From NCBI RefSeq assembly GCF_000241525.1, contig NZ_AHIL01000043.1:372001-436000 (forward strand): DNA of 64,000 nt. Direction: 5' to 3'. Shown piece by piece: positions 44,310 to 55,966 of this stretch. Each line of letters opens with the position of its first letter. Position 1 is the first letter of the stretch. A program made the translations under genes and the position numbers. The notes beneath the pieces were generated by a model that made no database searches, was not told where the DNA came from, and was given only the letters and a program-made list of their open reading frames with translations. This DNA comes from Comamonas testosteroni ATCC 11996. GTDB lineage: Bacteria; Pseudomonadota; Gammaproteobacteria; Burkholderiales; Burkholderiaceae_C.

Positions 44310-45577
44310 GCGCCATGCACTGGTTGTGGCTGGGTGCCATAGTCCTGATGATGCTGAGCCTGGCGGTACTGCTGCCGCCTCTGCTGGCCGAGGTCCCATT
44401 GCCCGCCGGCGATCCTGATGAAGCTCTGCGCCGCCTCTACCAGACCCAGTTGGCCGAGTTGAAGCTGGAGCGCTCAGGCGGGCGCCTGAGCGAGACCGAC
44501 CATGCTCAAGCGGTCGAAGAACTTCAGCGGCGTCTGCTCAGCGAACTGGACAGACCACGGACATCGGTTGCCTGGCGCCAAAGTCCATGGCTGCGCCGTG
44601 GCAGCGCACTGTTGTTGGCGGTGCTGCTTCCTGTTGCCGCGTTCGCTTTGTACCTGCAGGTGGGCGACCCCAAGGCTGCAGCGCAACTGGCGCAGGAGCA
44701 ACCCGGCGTGCACGGAGACGGTGCGGGCGATACACAGGTGCAGGCCATGGTGGACGGGCTGGCCCGGCGCCTTGAAGAGCAACCCCAGAACCTGCCTGGC
44801 TGGGTGATGCTGGCCCGCTCCTATGAAACTCTGGAGCTCTTTGACGCTGCGGCCCAAGCGTACCGGCGGGCTTTGCAGGAGGCGCGGCGTAGCGCGATGG
44901 ATGAGGAAGTCCAGGCGAGGTTATGGGCCGATCTGGCCGACGCGCTGGCATCGGCGCAGGGCGGTGATCTGGATGGCGAAGCCGGCAAGGCCATAAAGCA
45001 GGCACTGATGTTGCAGCCCGATCAACCCAAGGCCCTGGCACTTGCAGGGAGTGCCGCCGCGCGCCACGGCAAGCTGGATGAGGCACAAAAGAACTGGCAA
45101 GCCCTGCTGCGCCAGTTGGAGCCAGGATCGGACATGGCACTGCGAGTGCAAGATGATCTGCTCAAGCTGGAGGCTTTGGTGTCTGAAGACAGTTCGACTA
45201 GCACTGCCAGGACTGCGGCTGTCTCCAAAAGCCGCCTGAGCGGAGAATTGCGATGGACAGCCTCCAAGGCCAATCCATCAGAACCAGCCCGGTTGGCCAA
45301 GGCTCAGGTCTTTGTCGTGGCTCGCGCCGACGGTCACCCCCGGCCTGTGGCTGTGCTGCGCCTGCCTGCGACCTCCCTGCCGGCACATTTCACGCTGGGA
45401 CCGGAGAACCTGCTCGATCCCGCAGTTTCGATGTCGTCATTCCCGGAGCTACGTTTGCAGGCGCGGCTGTCGCTGGACGGCCAGGCCATGCCACGAGCAG
45501 GAGATATCTACAGTCAGTCGTTCTCGGTGACTCCCGGCTCCTCGAACTTGCTGCTGGAATTGAATCCGGCTTTCTAG
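44306..45577 (+). CDS. ccmI: Cytochrome c biogenesis protein CcmI (CycH)
   Basis: A 423-residue protein. It begins with a transmembrane helix, a cytoplasmic loop with a leucine-zipper-like stretch (LRRLYQTQLAELKLERSG) and a second helix (ALLLAVLLPVAAFALYL). A periplasmic TPR region of about 200 residues follows (LPGWVMLARSYETLELFDAA). The C-terminal domain (about residue 310 on) is beta-rich and common in CycH. It recruits apocytochrome to the haem lyase. It is the last gene of the nap-ccm block. Confidence 0.92.
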   Translation: MSAMHWLWLGAIVLMMLSLAVLLPPLLAEVPLPAGDPDEALRRLYQTQLAELKLERSGGRLSETDHAQAVEELQRRLLSELDRPRTSVAWRQSPWLRRGSALLLAVLLPVAAFALYLQVGDPKAAAQLAQEQPGVHGDGAGDTQVQAMVDGLARRLEEQPQNLPGWVMLARSYETLELFDAAAQAYRRALQEARRSAMDEEVQARLWADLADALASAQGGDLDGEAGKAIKQALMLQPDQPKALALAGSAAARHGKLDEAQKNWQALLRQLEPGSDMALRVQDDLLKLEALVSEDSSTSTARTAAVSKSRLSGELRWTASKANPSEPARLAKAQVFVVARADGHPRPVAVLRLPATSLPAHFTLGPENLLDPAVSMSSFPELRLQARLSLDGQAMPRAGDIYSQSFSVTPGSSNLLLELNPAF

Positions 45578-45909
45578 CAAGCGTGTCTGAACTGCAGCCA
45601 GTCAGGCAGACAACGTGTGTTTTGGCACCTCCGGGAAGGCATTGCGCCGTCATGTGAAGTGACAGCAAATCGGAAGACGGAGTCAAGAGCAGCCATGGAG
45701 CGAGGGGCGGCTCAATCCTGAACCACTACTGCGCTCTGGACGATGATCGGGATGCGTGATCTGAACACAGGCAGAAATCAACCGACAGGTGCGAAAAAAT
45801 GTCTGCTTGAATGCCGTTCTCCGCGAACGACTTCATACCGACAAAACAAAAATGCCCGCTTTTCAGCGGGCATTTTTGCTGCAAACTCTGGTTTCGTCTG
45901 CACGTTTGG
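45578..45909. other. Gene-free region between ccmI and tRNA-Val
   Basis: About 330 bases with no credible ORF. It holds the bidirectional terminator at 45848. Confidence 0.4.
45848..45877. terminator. Strong bidirectional terminator
   Basis: A 12-bp stem with A and T runs on either side (AAAAATGCCCGC and its complement) and a 6-base loop. It lies 33 bases downstream of the minus-strand tRNA-Val and could also stop the nap-ccm transcript. Confidence 0.85.
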
Positions 45910-45983
45910 TAGGCGCGATTGGACTCGAACCAACGACCCCCACCATGTCAAGGTGGTGCTCTAACCAGCTGAGCTACGCGCCT
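45910..45983 (-). tRNA. tRNA-Val (anticodon GAC)
   Basis: A 74-nucleotide cloverleaf on the minus strand. The acceptor stem is AGGCGCG with CGCGCCT, and the discriminator is A. The D arm contains GCTCAGCTGGTTAGAGC. The anticodon stem CCACC/GGTGG encloses loop TTGACAT with anticodon GAC. The T arm contains GGTTCGAGTCC. CCA is not encoded. GAC reads GUC and GUU valine codons. Confidence 0.95.
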
Positions 45984-46088
45984 GTTGTTCTGTTCGATGA
46001 AGCAATTGTAGCACGGGTTTTTCACTCATTTTTTGAGAGCTAACATTTTCTTGTCATCGAGCACTGTCAGGCGCAATTGGGACTTACA

Positions 46089-48316
<2,228 letters not shown>

Positions 48317-48320
<4 letters not shown>

Positions 48321-49333
48321 GCAGCTTCCTCTTGGGCCTGCTGCGCAAGACTGATGCTCGCAGGCAGACCCTTATCCCCTTGTAAAAACTTTTGTATCAA
48401 CGCCACTTGCCCTGGCACTACCAGCGTCGGAGCATGTCCCACACCTTCCAGTTCCGTGCAATGCGCTCTGGGCCCACGCTCGGTCATGGCCTTGGCGGTA
48501 CGGCTCGAAAGCAGATCGGACTCGGCCCCTCTGATAAGCAAGACCTGTGCCTTGATCTGGTCGTAAAGCTGCCAGAGCAAGGCCTCACCAACCTGGGCGG
48601 TCTCGCGCGTCATCTGAGCCATGGGCACTGCAATACGGGGGTCGTAATGCAACACCACGCCCCCTTGGGGATCTGGCTTGATCATGGCTTGCGAGAGCCG
48701 GCTCCACTGCTCATCGCTATGTGGGCCGAATCCCTCGGAAATCAAGCGCATGGCAGCAGCAGCGCTCTCAAAGTTGGGAAACTGCAAGCCTTTGCCGACA
48801 TAGGAGCCGATGCGTTCCAGCGACTCCCATTCAATCGCCGGACCTACGTCGTTGAGCACCAGCCGCCGAACAGGCACCGGCAGCGGCAGACCGGGCTGCC
48901 CCACGACCCCCATCCCGATCAGACCGCCCATGCTGGTGCCCACCCAGTCCAGGGTTTCAATCGGTGCCTGAGCATGCAGCTGGGCCAGCAGCGCAAGCAT
49001 ATCTGCCGCATACAGCGGCAGCTGATAGCCCATGGGGTCGGCCAGCCAGTCGCTTTCGCCGCGCCCCACCACATCGGGGCAGATCACGCGAGCAAAGCGG
49101 CTGAGCTCGGTTGCCAGCACATCAAAGTCTCGCCCCTGGCGCGAGAGGCCATGCACGCAGACGATGACATGAGGATGTCTTGGATTGCCGGTATGGTTCC
49201 ATTCCCAGTACGCCATTCGATGGGTGCCCTCGGGCTGAGCCTCGACCTGCCAGCGGCGCTGAGCACTGGCCCAGGTGGGAGCCGTTGCAGAGGCTCCGGG
49301 ACACGATACGTAATTCAGCGTAGGTTGATTCAT
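48317..49333 (-). CDS. Alpha/beta hydrolase family protein
   Basis: A 338-residue alpha/beta-hydrolase. The oxyanion segment VCVHGLSRQGRDFD, the nucleophile elbow GTSMGGLIG with serine, an acid in the RGAESDLLSS region and the histidine in LEGVGHAPTL form the expected triad. The first 45 residues are less conserved. The ATG at 49333 or 49390 could be the start. It lies directly upstream of relA with overlapping codons and is divergent from bdhA. The substrate is unknown. Confidence 0.88.
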
Positions 49334-49403
49334 GGAGAACGCGTTTTCAGGACCGGGGCCGATAATGGCTGTCGTCGCATCGTAATTCATTCGGAGACCT
49401 TGT

Positions 49404-50192
<789 letters not shown>

Positions 50193-50284
50193 AAGCCGCT
50201 CGGCTCCGGCGAATGCGTCTATTAATTAGATAGCATCTAGCGCCTTCCAGTAGCCACATTCAGCATCAAATCATGATGAAAATC

Positions 50285-50316
50285 AAAAAGGAGCAGCGCA
50301 AGCTGCTCCTTTTTTT
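50285..50316. terminator. Bidirectional terminator between bdhA and SIMPL gene
   Basis: AAAAAGGAGCAGC pairs perfectly with GCTGCTCCTTTTT around a GCAA tetraloop, followed by further Ts. It serves the convergent genes bdhA and the SIMPL-domain gene. Confidence 0.9.
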
Positions 50317-50337
50317 ATACGAGCCACGCGGATCCGG

Positions 50338-51087
50338 TCACTGCATCTGAATCGAGCCACCGACGCTGACCGTCACCTCGGTGCGATCCGCCTCCACCGG
50401 CACAGGCGCAGCATCGGCATAGCTGGCCTTGGCCATGCTCATCATGCGAGGGCGCGGCATGGGATGCCCGCCACCGCCGCTGCTGCTCACATTGACCTCG
50501 CGCAGGCTGTAGCCCGCAAAACCGAAGCTCTTGGAGATGGCAGCAGCACGCTGGCGGAAGCTCTCGATCGCCTTGGCCTGGGCTTCGCCCTCCACCTTTT
50601 CCCGTGCTTCGCGTGAGAGGCCGAAGCTCATGCTGGCCAGCGTCATGTCCTGCACCTTGGCCGCAGCCTGGGTGATGCGAACAAAGTCGCGCCCCTGCAG
50701 CACGATCTCAGCCTGGCCCTGCCAGCCTTCGATCTTGCCGTTGTTGCCATAACGCGGCGAGATGGAGAAATTACCGGTGCTCAACTCCATCTGCCGACCT
50801 TGGGCATCGTTACGCAACGTGGTCATGGCGGACTCCACGATCTTTTGCAACTGGGACTGAACGGACGCAGCATCGCGACCATCCTTGCTGGCAGACAGGG
50901 TTGCCGTCATCCAGTCCTGCTTGACCTCCACGGTTCCCTGAGCCGACAGCTGCACCACATTGGCAGGTCTTTGCATGTCACGCGCGGCGCCCTGGGCCCA
51001 TACATTGCCGCCAGCACAGGCCGCAGCCAGCACAAGTGCGGCAGCCGCGCAGCGAGAGGAAGAGGAAGACTTGGAAAATTGATTCAT
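50338..51087 (-). CDS. SIMPL (DUF541) domain exported protein
   Basis: A 249-residue exported protein of the SIMPL family, which in other bacteria is a periplasmic or outer-membrane oligomer. A signal peptide ends near NVWAQ. The family pattern follows: VVQLSAQGTVEVKQDWMTATLS at the N-terminus, a long middle helix, and ARAIAI-like EAQAKAIESFRQRAAAISK near residue 165. The C-terminus is VTVSVGGSIQM. The ATG at 51087 has AGGG nine bases upstream; a GTG three codons earlier is less likely. Its function is unclear. Confidence 0.88.
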   Translation of the reverse strand: MNQFSKSSSSSRCAAAALVLAAACAGGNVWAQGAARDMQRPANVVQLSAQGTVEVKQDWMTATLSASKDGRDAASVQSQLQKIVESAMTTLRNDAQGRQMELSTGNFSISPRYGNNGKIEGWQGQAEIVLQGRDFVRITQAAAKVQDMTLASMSFGLSREAREKVEGEAQAKAIESFRQRAAAISKSFGFAGYSLREVNVSSSGGGGHPMPRPRMMSMAKASYADAAPVPVEADRTEVTVSVGGSIQMQ

Positions 51088-51400
51088 GCGGTTCACCCTT
51101 GTAAGTAAATCAGGCCATGCAGATACATATGCATTTCACCATTGCGCAAAGTCGCTGCAGCGCAGCATGTCAGCCCAGAGTGTGACTTTATGTACGAATA
51201 CTCCACATTCGACACACCAACAGAACAAACACTGAAACAATAGTGCAAAATGCTCTAAAAAAGTTCCTCATGAAACATTTATTGTTCCATTAATAAACGC
51301 AACAATCGTAACAAGCAGCAAGATTTGACCTTGTTTTGCTGGTTTTTTCTGATCCAGCGATAACAATGGGCCAGTTACAAATAAATCGACAAGGACGATC
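51088..51400. other. Divergent promoter region, SIMPL gene and ompR
   Basis: About 310 bases, AT-rich toward ompR. No ORF, terminator or RNA motif was recognised. Confidence 0.4.
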
Positions 51401-52132
51401 ATGGCAACGACGAACAACCGTACTGACAAGATCCTCGTGGTGGATGACGATGCACGCATCCGCGACCTACTGCGCCGCTATCTGACGCAGGAAGGCTTCG
51501 AGATCATGATTGCCGAGGACGGCAAGGCGCTCAACCGCATCCTGCTGCGCGAGACTGTCGACCTGATCGTGCTGGATCTGATGATGCCCGGCGAGGATGG
51601 CCTGTCCATCTGCCGCCGCCTGCGCTCTGCCAACGACCGCACCCCCATCATCATGCTGACCGCCAAGGGCGAGGATGTGGACCGCATCGTGGGCCTGGAA
51701 GTGGGTGCCGACGACTATCTGGGCAAGCCCTTCAACCCGCGCGAGTTGCTGGCCCGCATCCATGCAGTGCTGCGCCGCCGCCCTCCTCAGGAAGCACCGG
51801 GCGCTCCTTCGGGCGACAACGAGGTGGTGACCTTTGGCCCATTCACCTTCGACCTGGGCACTCGCGTGCTGCAAAAGAATGGCGAGGAGTTGCCACTCAC
51901 CACGGGCGAATTCGCCATGCTCAAGGCCCTGGTGCGCCACCCGCGCCAGCCTCTGTCGCGCGAAAAACTGGCCCTGCTGGCCCGTGGCCGCGAATTTGAG
52001 CCGTTTGACCGCAGCCTGGACGTGCAGGTTTCCCGCCTGCGCAAGCTGATCGAGGAAGACGCTGCCGCACCGCGCTATATCCAGACCGTCTGGGGCGTGG
52101 GCTATGTGTTCGTACCCGATGGCATGAACTGA
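51401..52132 (+). CDS. ompR: Response regulator OmpR
   Basis: A 243-residue OmpR/PhoB-family response regulator. The receiver domain has the acidic pocket VVDDD near residue 14, the phospho-acceptor D59 in LIVLDLMMPGEDG, and the lysine in GKPFNPRELL. The C-terminal winged helix contains LTTGEFAMLKALVRHPRQ and the DNA-contact helix DRSLDVQVSRLRKL. The sequence is close to OmpR of porin and osmolarity control. It is paired with a sensor kinase gene after a 190-base gap that holds a perfect hairpin. Confidence 0.94.
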   Translation: MATTNNRTDKILVVDDDARIRDLLRRYLTQEGFEIMIAEDGKALNRILLRETVDLIVLDLMMPGEDGLSICRRLRSANDRTPIIMLTAKGEDVDRIVGLEVGADDYLGKPFNPRELLARIHAVLRRRPPQEAPGAPSGDNEVVTFGPFTFDLGTRVLQKNGEELPLTTGEFAMLKALVRHPRQPLSREKLALLARGREFEPFDRSLDVQVSRLRKLIEEDAAAPRYIQTVWGVGYVFVPDGMN

Positions 52133-52149
52133 TTCTGCCCGCCTCCATT

Positions 52150-52180
52150 GCAACAAGCCGCCCGCTGCGCGGCTTGTTGC
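52150..52180 (+). other. Intercistronic hairpin between ompR and envZ
   Basis: A perfect 12-bp stem (GCAACAAGCCGC and its complement) with a 7-base loop, 17 bases after the ompR stop. No T run follows. It could attenuate or process the mRNA so that less envZ than ompR is made. Confidence 0.55.
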
Positions 52181-52320
52181 GCTTGGGTACCGGCCCATAA
52201 GGCCCATAAGTCAAGCTCTTTCAACAACCACCAGTAGATAGACACTTTTTGGACAAACCGTAACCCGTGTCGCCCATATTGGGCGTACCCTCGGGTCCAG
52301 TTATTTCCGCATTGCTGTTC

Positions 52321-53823
52321 ATGAGCGCCTTTCACCATCCGCCGCCCGACGCCACCAGCCCCGTACCTCTGGAGTACGAGCGGCGCAGCACTGCTCGCTC
52401 GCCTGTGGGGCTGAACCTGTTCTGGCGAACCTTCTGCCTGCTGGCCCTGCTGCTGGTGGGCAGCATTCTGGCCTGGCTGCAGACACTGCGGGCACTGGAT
52501 TTCGAGCCGCGCACGCTGCAAACAGCCAAGCAAGTGGCCTCTTTGGTCAACCTGAGCCGCGCCGCACTTGAGCATTCGGATGCGATCAACCGCGTCTCCC
52601 TGATCAAGACCATGGCCGACCAGGAAGGCGTGCGCATTCTGCCCCGCGAGCCCGGCGACTCCTTCGAGCTGCTGGAGCAAAACGCCCTGGGCCAGAAGCT
52701 GACCGAGGAGCTGACCACCCGCCTGGGCTACGGCACCGTGGTGGCGCGCAGCGTCAACGGGGAGCCCGGCCTGTGGGTGGGCTTCACCATCAATGGCGAC
52801 CGCAACTGGATGCTGATGGACCAGTCGCGCTTCACTCCCGCCAGCGGCCAGACCTGGCTGATCTGGCTGAGCACGGCCGCCCTGCTGTCGCTCATCGGCG
52901 CAGCCGCCATCGCCCGCCTGATCAACCGGCCGCTCAAGCAACTGTCTTACGCGGCCAATCGCGTGCGGGAGGGCGACTTCGACGCCAGCCAGCTCGACGA
53001 GGAGGCCGTGACCAGCGAAATCCGCGAAGTCAATATCGGCTTCAACCGCATGGCGCAGAAGCTGGCCAAGCTGGAGCAGGATCGCGCCGTGATGCTGGCC
53101 GGTATCTCCCACGACCTGCGTACGCCGCTGGCGCGGCTGCGCCTGGAAACCGAGATGAGCGTCTATGACGATGTGGCGCGCGAGCACATGGTGGCCGACA
53201 TCGTTCAACTGGACGCCACCATCGACAAATTTCTGGATTACGCCCGCCCCGATCATCGTGTCATGCTCAGCCCCGTGGATCTGCACGCCGTGGTTGCCTC
53301 CTGCGTCTATGCAGTGCAGGACCACCGTGAGCTGCAAATCACCATGAACGTGCCCGAAGATCTCTACGTCATGGCCGATGAGGTGGAGCTGGCACGCGTG
53401 ATCTCCAACCTCTTCGAGAACGCACGCCGCTACGGCAAGACCCCGTCCACCGACACCACCGAGGTGGACGTGGTTGCCAAGGAAAGCGAGAAATGGGTGG
53501 TCATCCGCATCCGCGACCATGGCAAGGGAGTGCCTGCCGAGCAACTGGCCAACCTGACCCAGCCCTTCTTCCGCGGCGACACGGCGCGCACGGCAGCTGC
53601 GGGCGCAGGCCTGGGTCTGTCCATCGTGGACAAGACGGTGCAGCGCATGGGCGGCATGTTTGCCCTGTCCAACTCATCGACGGGCGGCCTGGTCGCCCAT
53701 CTGCAGCTGCAGCGCGCCATGGGTGTGACAGCCGGTGCGGCGCCCGAGCAGCGCCTGCAGCGCCCCCAGGTCAAGCGCAATCTGCCGCGCGACAAGAAAG
53801 ACGATGAGGTCGTGGAAGACTGA
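52321..53823 (+). CDS. envZ: Sensor histidine kinase EnvZ
   Basis: A 500-residue membrane sensor kinase. A first transmembrane helix (FCLLALLLVGSILAWL, about residues 38-53), a periplasmic sensor region and a second helix (LIWLSTAALLSLIGAAAIA) come first. A HAMP domain, the H-box GISHDLRTPLAR with phospho-accepting H264, and an HATPase domain with FENARRYG, DHGKGVP and GAGLGLSIVDK follow. The C-terminal roughly 40 residues are unstructured and charged. An ATG at 52321 was preferred over an upstream GTG at 52267. Confidence 0.94.
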   Translation: MSAFHHPPPDATSPVPLEYERRSTARSPVGLNLFWRTFCLLALLLVGSILAWLQTLRALDFEPRTLQTAKQVASLVNLSRAALEHSDAINRVSLIKTMADQEGVRILPREPGDSFELLEQNALGQKLTEELTTRLGYGTVVARSVNGEPGLWVGFTINGDRNWMLMDQSRFTPASGQTWLIWLSTAALLSLIGAAAIARLINRPLKQLSYAANRVREGDFDASQLDEEAVTSEIREVNIGFNRMAQKLAKLEQDRAVMLAGISHDLRTPLARLRLETEMSVYDDVAREHMVADIVQLDATIDKFLDYARPDHRVMLSPVDLHAVVASCVYAVQDHRELQITMNVPEDLYVMADEVELARVISNLFENARRYGKTPSTDTTEVDVVAKESEKWVVIRIRDHGKGVPAEQLANLTQPFFRGDTARTAAAGAGLGLSIVDKTVQRMGGMFALSNSSTGGLVAHLQLQRAMGVTAGAAPEQRLQRPQVKRNLPRDKKDDEVVED

Positions 53824-53883
53824 ATCTGCCCACCCCATTGCACAATCGGCATCGCCTTTCAACCATCTGCCGGAGAGTTCACC

Positions 53884-54279
53884 ATGCAAGCCCGATGCCT
53901 GTGCAAAGCAGTTCTCGTCACCGCACCCGATACCCACGAAGTTCATGTCTGCCACTGCCGCATGTGCCGGCGCTGGGGAGAAGGCCCTGCCTTCACCCTG
54001 CATGGCGGCACGGCGGTGCAGACCAGCGGCCCCGTCACGCGCTATGCCTCCTCGCCATGGGCCGAGCGTGCCTTCTGCAGCAGCTGCGGCACCCACCTCT
54101 TCTACCGCCTGCTGGCAAACAACGAGCATTTTCTGTCTGCCGGGCTGTTTCAGGACGCCCAGGGACTGACACTGGCGCAGCAGATCTATATCGACGAGAA
54201 GCCCGACTATTACGCGTTGGCCAATGACACCCCGACCCTGACCGGGGCCGAAGTGCAAGCCCTCTACAGCGATTCATGA
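53884..54279 (+). CDS. GFA family zinc-binding protein
   Basis: A 131-residue protein of the glutathione-dependent formaldehyde-activating (GFA/CENP-V) family. The zinc-binding cysteines are seen as CLC (C5, C7), CHCRMC (C23, C25, C28) and FCSSCG (C65, C68). The family includes S-hydroxymethylglutathione synthase and others with unknown substrates, so formaldehyde cannot be assumed. It is transcribed alone and convergent to ispF. Confidence 0.88.
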   Translation: MQARCLCKAVLVTAPDTHEVHVCHCRMCRRWGEGPAFTLHGGTAVQTSGPVTRYASSPWAERAFCSSCGTHLFYRLLANNEHFLSAGLFQDAQGLTLAQQIYIDEKPDYYALANDTPTLTGAEVQALYSDS

Positions 54280-54313
54280 CCGGCTTTCGCAGCGGCCATT
54301 GCGCCGAACGAGG

Positions 54314-54796
54314 CTAGGCAGTCCGCACCAGCAAGGCCACGGCACGGGCCTCCATGGCCTGCTGCTGACCCACAGGCCCCAGCTTCTCGGCCGTCTTGGC
54401 CTTGACGTTGACCTGCTCCACATCCAGCTCCAGCACCTGGGCAATGCGCTCGCGCATCTTCTCGATATGGGGTGCCAGCTTGGGCGCCTGGGCCACGATG
54501 GTGCTGTCGATATTGCCGATCTCGAAGCCCTTGGCGCGCACGCGCCTGGCAGCTTCGGCCAGCAGCACGGCGGAGTCAGCCCCCTTGAACTGCGGGTCGG
54601 TATCCGAGAAATGGCGGCCGATATCGCCCAGCGCCGCAGCGCCGAACAGCGCATCGGTGATCGCGTGCAGCAGCACGTCGGCATCAGAATGGCCGAGCAG
54701 CCCCAGGGTATGAGGCACTTCGACACCACCCAGAATCAGCTTGCGCCCAGGGACCAGGGCATGGACATCCCAGCCTTCACCAATACGAAAATTCAT
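54314..54796 (-). CDS. ispF: 2-C-methyl-D-erythritol 2,4-cyclodiphosphate synthase IspF
   Basis: A 160-residue MEP-pathway enzyme. [12 protein letters not shown] contains the metal-binding aspartate and histidine. [20 protein letters not shown] is the family signature, and [12 protein letters not shown] and [12 protein letters not shown] follow. It cyclises the CDP-ME 2-phosphate made after the IspD step. The ATG at 54796 is chosen because the fold begins there. ispD lies upstream on the same strand. Confidence 0.96.
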   Translation of the reverse strand: MNFRIGEGWDVHALVPGRKLILGGVEVPHTLGLLGHSDADVLLHAITDALFGAAALGDIGRHFSDTDPQFKGADSAVLLAEAARRVRAKGFEIGNIDSTIVAQAPKLAPHIEKMRERIAQVLELDVEQVNVKAKTAEKLGPVGQQQAMEARAVALLVRTA

Positions 54797-54834
54797 AAAA
54801 ATCCTTGTCAAACCCTTGCTCAGAAAGCGCAAGC

Positions 54835-54844
54835 AGCTATCAAA
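54835..54844. repeat. Copy of recurring intergenic motif AGCTATCAAA
   Basis: AGCTATCAAA lies in the gap between ispD and ispF, the same motif as at 1166 and, inverted, at 359. Confidence 0.35.
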
Positions 54845-54918
54845 TTAAATACTATCTGTGCCAATCCGGCTCGGACACGGCCTTGCCCGTCGCCAAGCTC
54901 AGTCGATGGCGAATCCGT

Positions 54919-55692
54919 CTACCCACGCGCCTTGCGCTGCAGCAGCACAGCCTCGGCCAGCGCGAAGTCGTCGGGATAGGTCACCTTGAAATTCTGCGCA
55001 CCACCCGGCACCAGTCTGGGTGAGTGACCGGCCAGCTCCATGGCGCTGGCTTCGTCGGTCACCGCAGCACCCGCCGCCTGCAGCGCAGCCAGCAAGGCTG
55101 CAATACGGAACATCTGCGGCGTCTGCGCCAGCCATTTGTCGCTGCGCTCCACCGTCTGCGCCACACGCGCCGGGCCTGCGCCGGCGGCCTGCTGCTTGAG
55201 CGTGTCGGGCAGCTTCAGCGCCAGCAGCCCACCCACCGCATCCGGCAGGCAGGCATCAATCAAGGCATTGACCTGCGCCGATGCAACCAGACAGCGCGCC
55301 GCGTCATGCACCAGCACCCAGTCCTCGCCGCTGGCCCCCATGCGCAGCAACTCCTGCAGGCCGTTGCTCACGGTCTCGGCACGGGTGGCTCCGCCACAGG
55401 CAGCAATGCCGAGCCGATCGTCCGTGGCGCGCCCCTGCCAGAAACCATCGGCAGCAGAGACCACCAGCAGCACCCGGTGCATGCGCTGCACCGCCAACAT
55501 GGCGGCCAGCGTGTGCATGACCATGGGCTGGCCCGCAACGCTCTGGTATTGCTTGGGCAGCTCGGGGGCAGGGGAATCTGCAGCAATGGCGCGCAGACCG
55601 ACGCCCGCGCAGGGAATCAGCCCCCAGCAGCGGGGCGCAGATACCGACGACGACGACGACGCCGCCGCCGCATTTGCCTTGTTGTCTGTCAT
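54919..55692 (-). CDS. ispD: 2-C-methyl-D-erythritol 4-phosphate cytidylyltransferase IspD
   Basis: A 257-residue nucleotidyltransferase of the MEP isoprenoid pathway, transferring CMP to MEP. The CTP-binding loop is LIPCAGVGLRA, WVLVHDAARCLV is the conserved middle, and TDEASAMEL and GGAQNFKVTYPDDFALAE close the fold. The N-terminus carries a serine/alanine run (AAAASSSSS) coded by tandem trinucleotides, before the family homology. An ATG at 55722 is an alternative start. It precedes ispF on the same strand with a 122-base gap. Confidence 0.94.
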   Translation of the reverse strand: MTDNKANAAAASSSSSVSAPRCWGLIPCAGVGLRAIAADSPAPELPKQYQSVAGQPMVMHTLAAMLAVQRMHRVLLVVSAADGFWQGRATDDRLGIAACGGATRAETVSNGLQELLRMGASGEDWVLVHDAARCLVASAQVNALIDACLPDAVGGLLALKLPDTLKQQAAGAGPARVAQTVERSDKWLAQTPQMFRIAALLAALQAAGAAVTDEASAMELAGHSPRLVPGGAQNFKVTYPDDFALAEAVLLQRKARG

Positions 55693-55966
55693 GGACTCAG
55701 GCGAGAAAAACCGATCTGTCATGCACAGTATTTTAAAATCAGCATTTCGTCCGAAAGCCCCTGAGATCCATCGAAGACCTGCTTTCGACTTGCATCGCCT
55801 TGAGGTGTCCCCATTTTGAGTGAATGCGCCGCCAACCATCAGCTCCGCGCTGATTGGGCTGTGAGCCCTGCCTTTGATGGCCGGACTCGCCCGCATTCAA
55901 TCTGTCCCCTTTTTTGCATCCAGCCCGCACCTATGTGCCGCTGCCTGCGCTCGTCTGTGAAAAACC

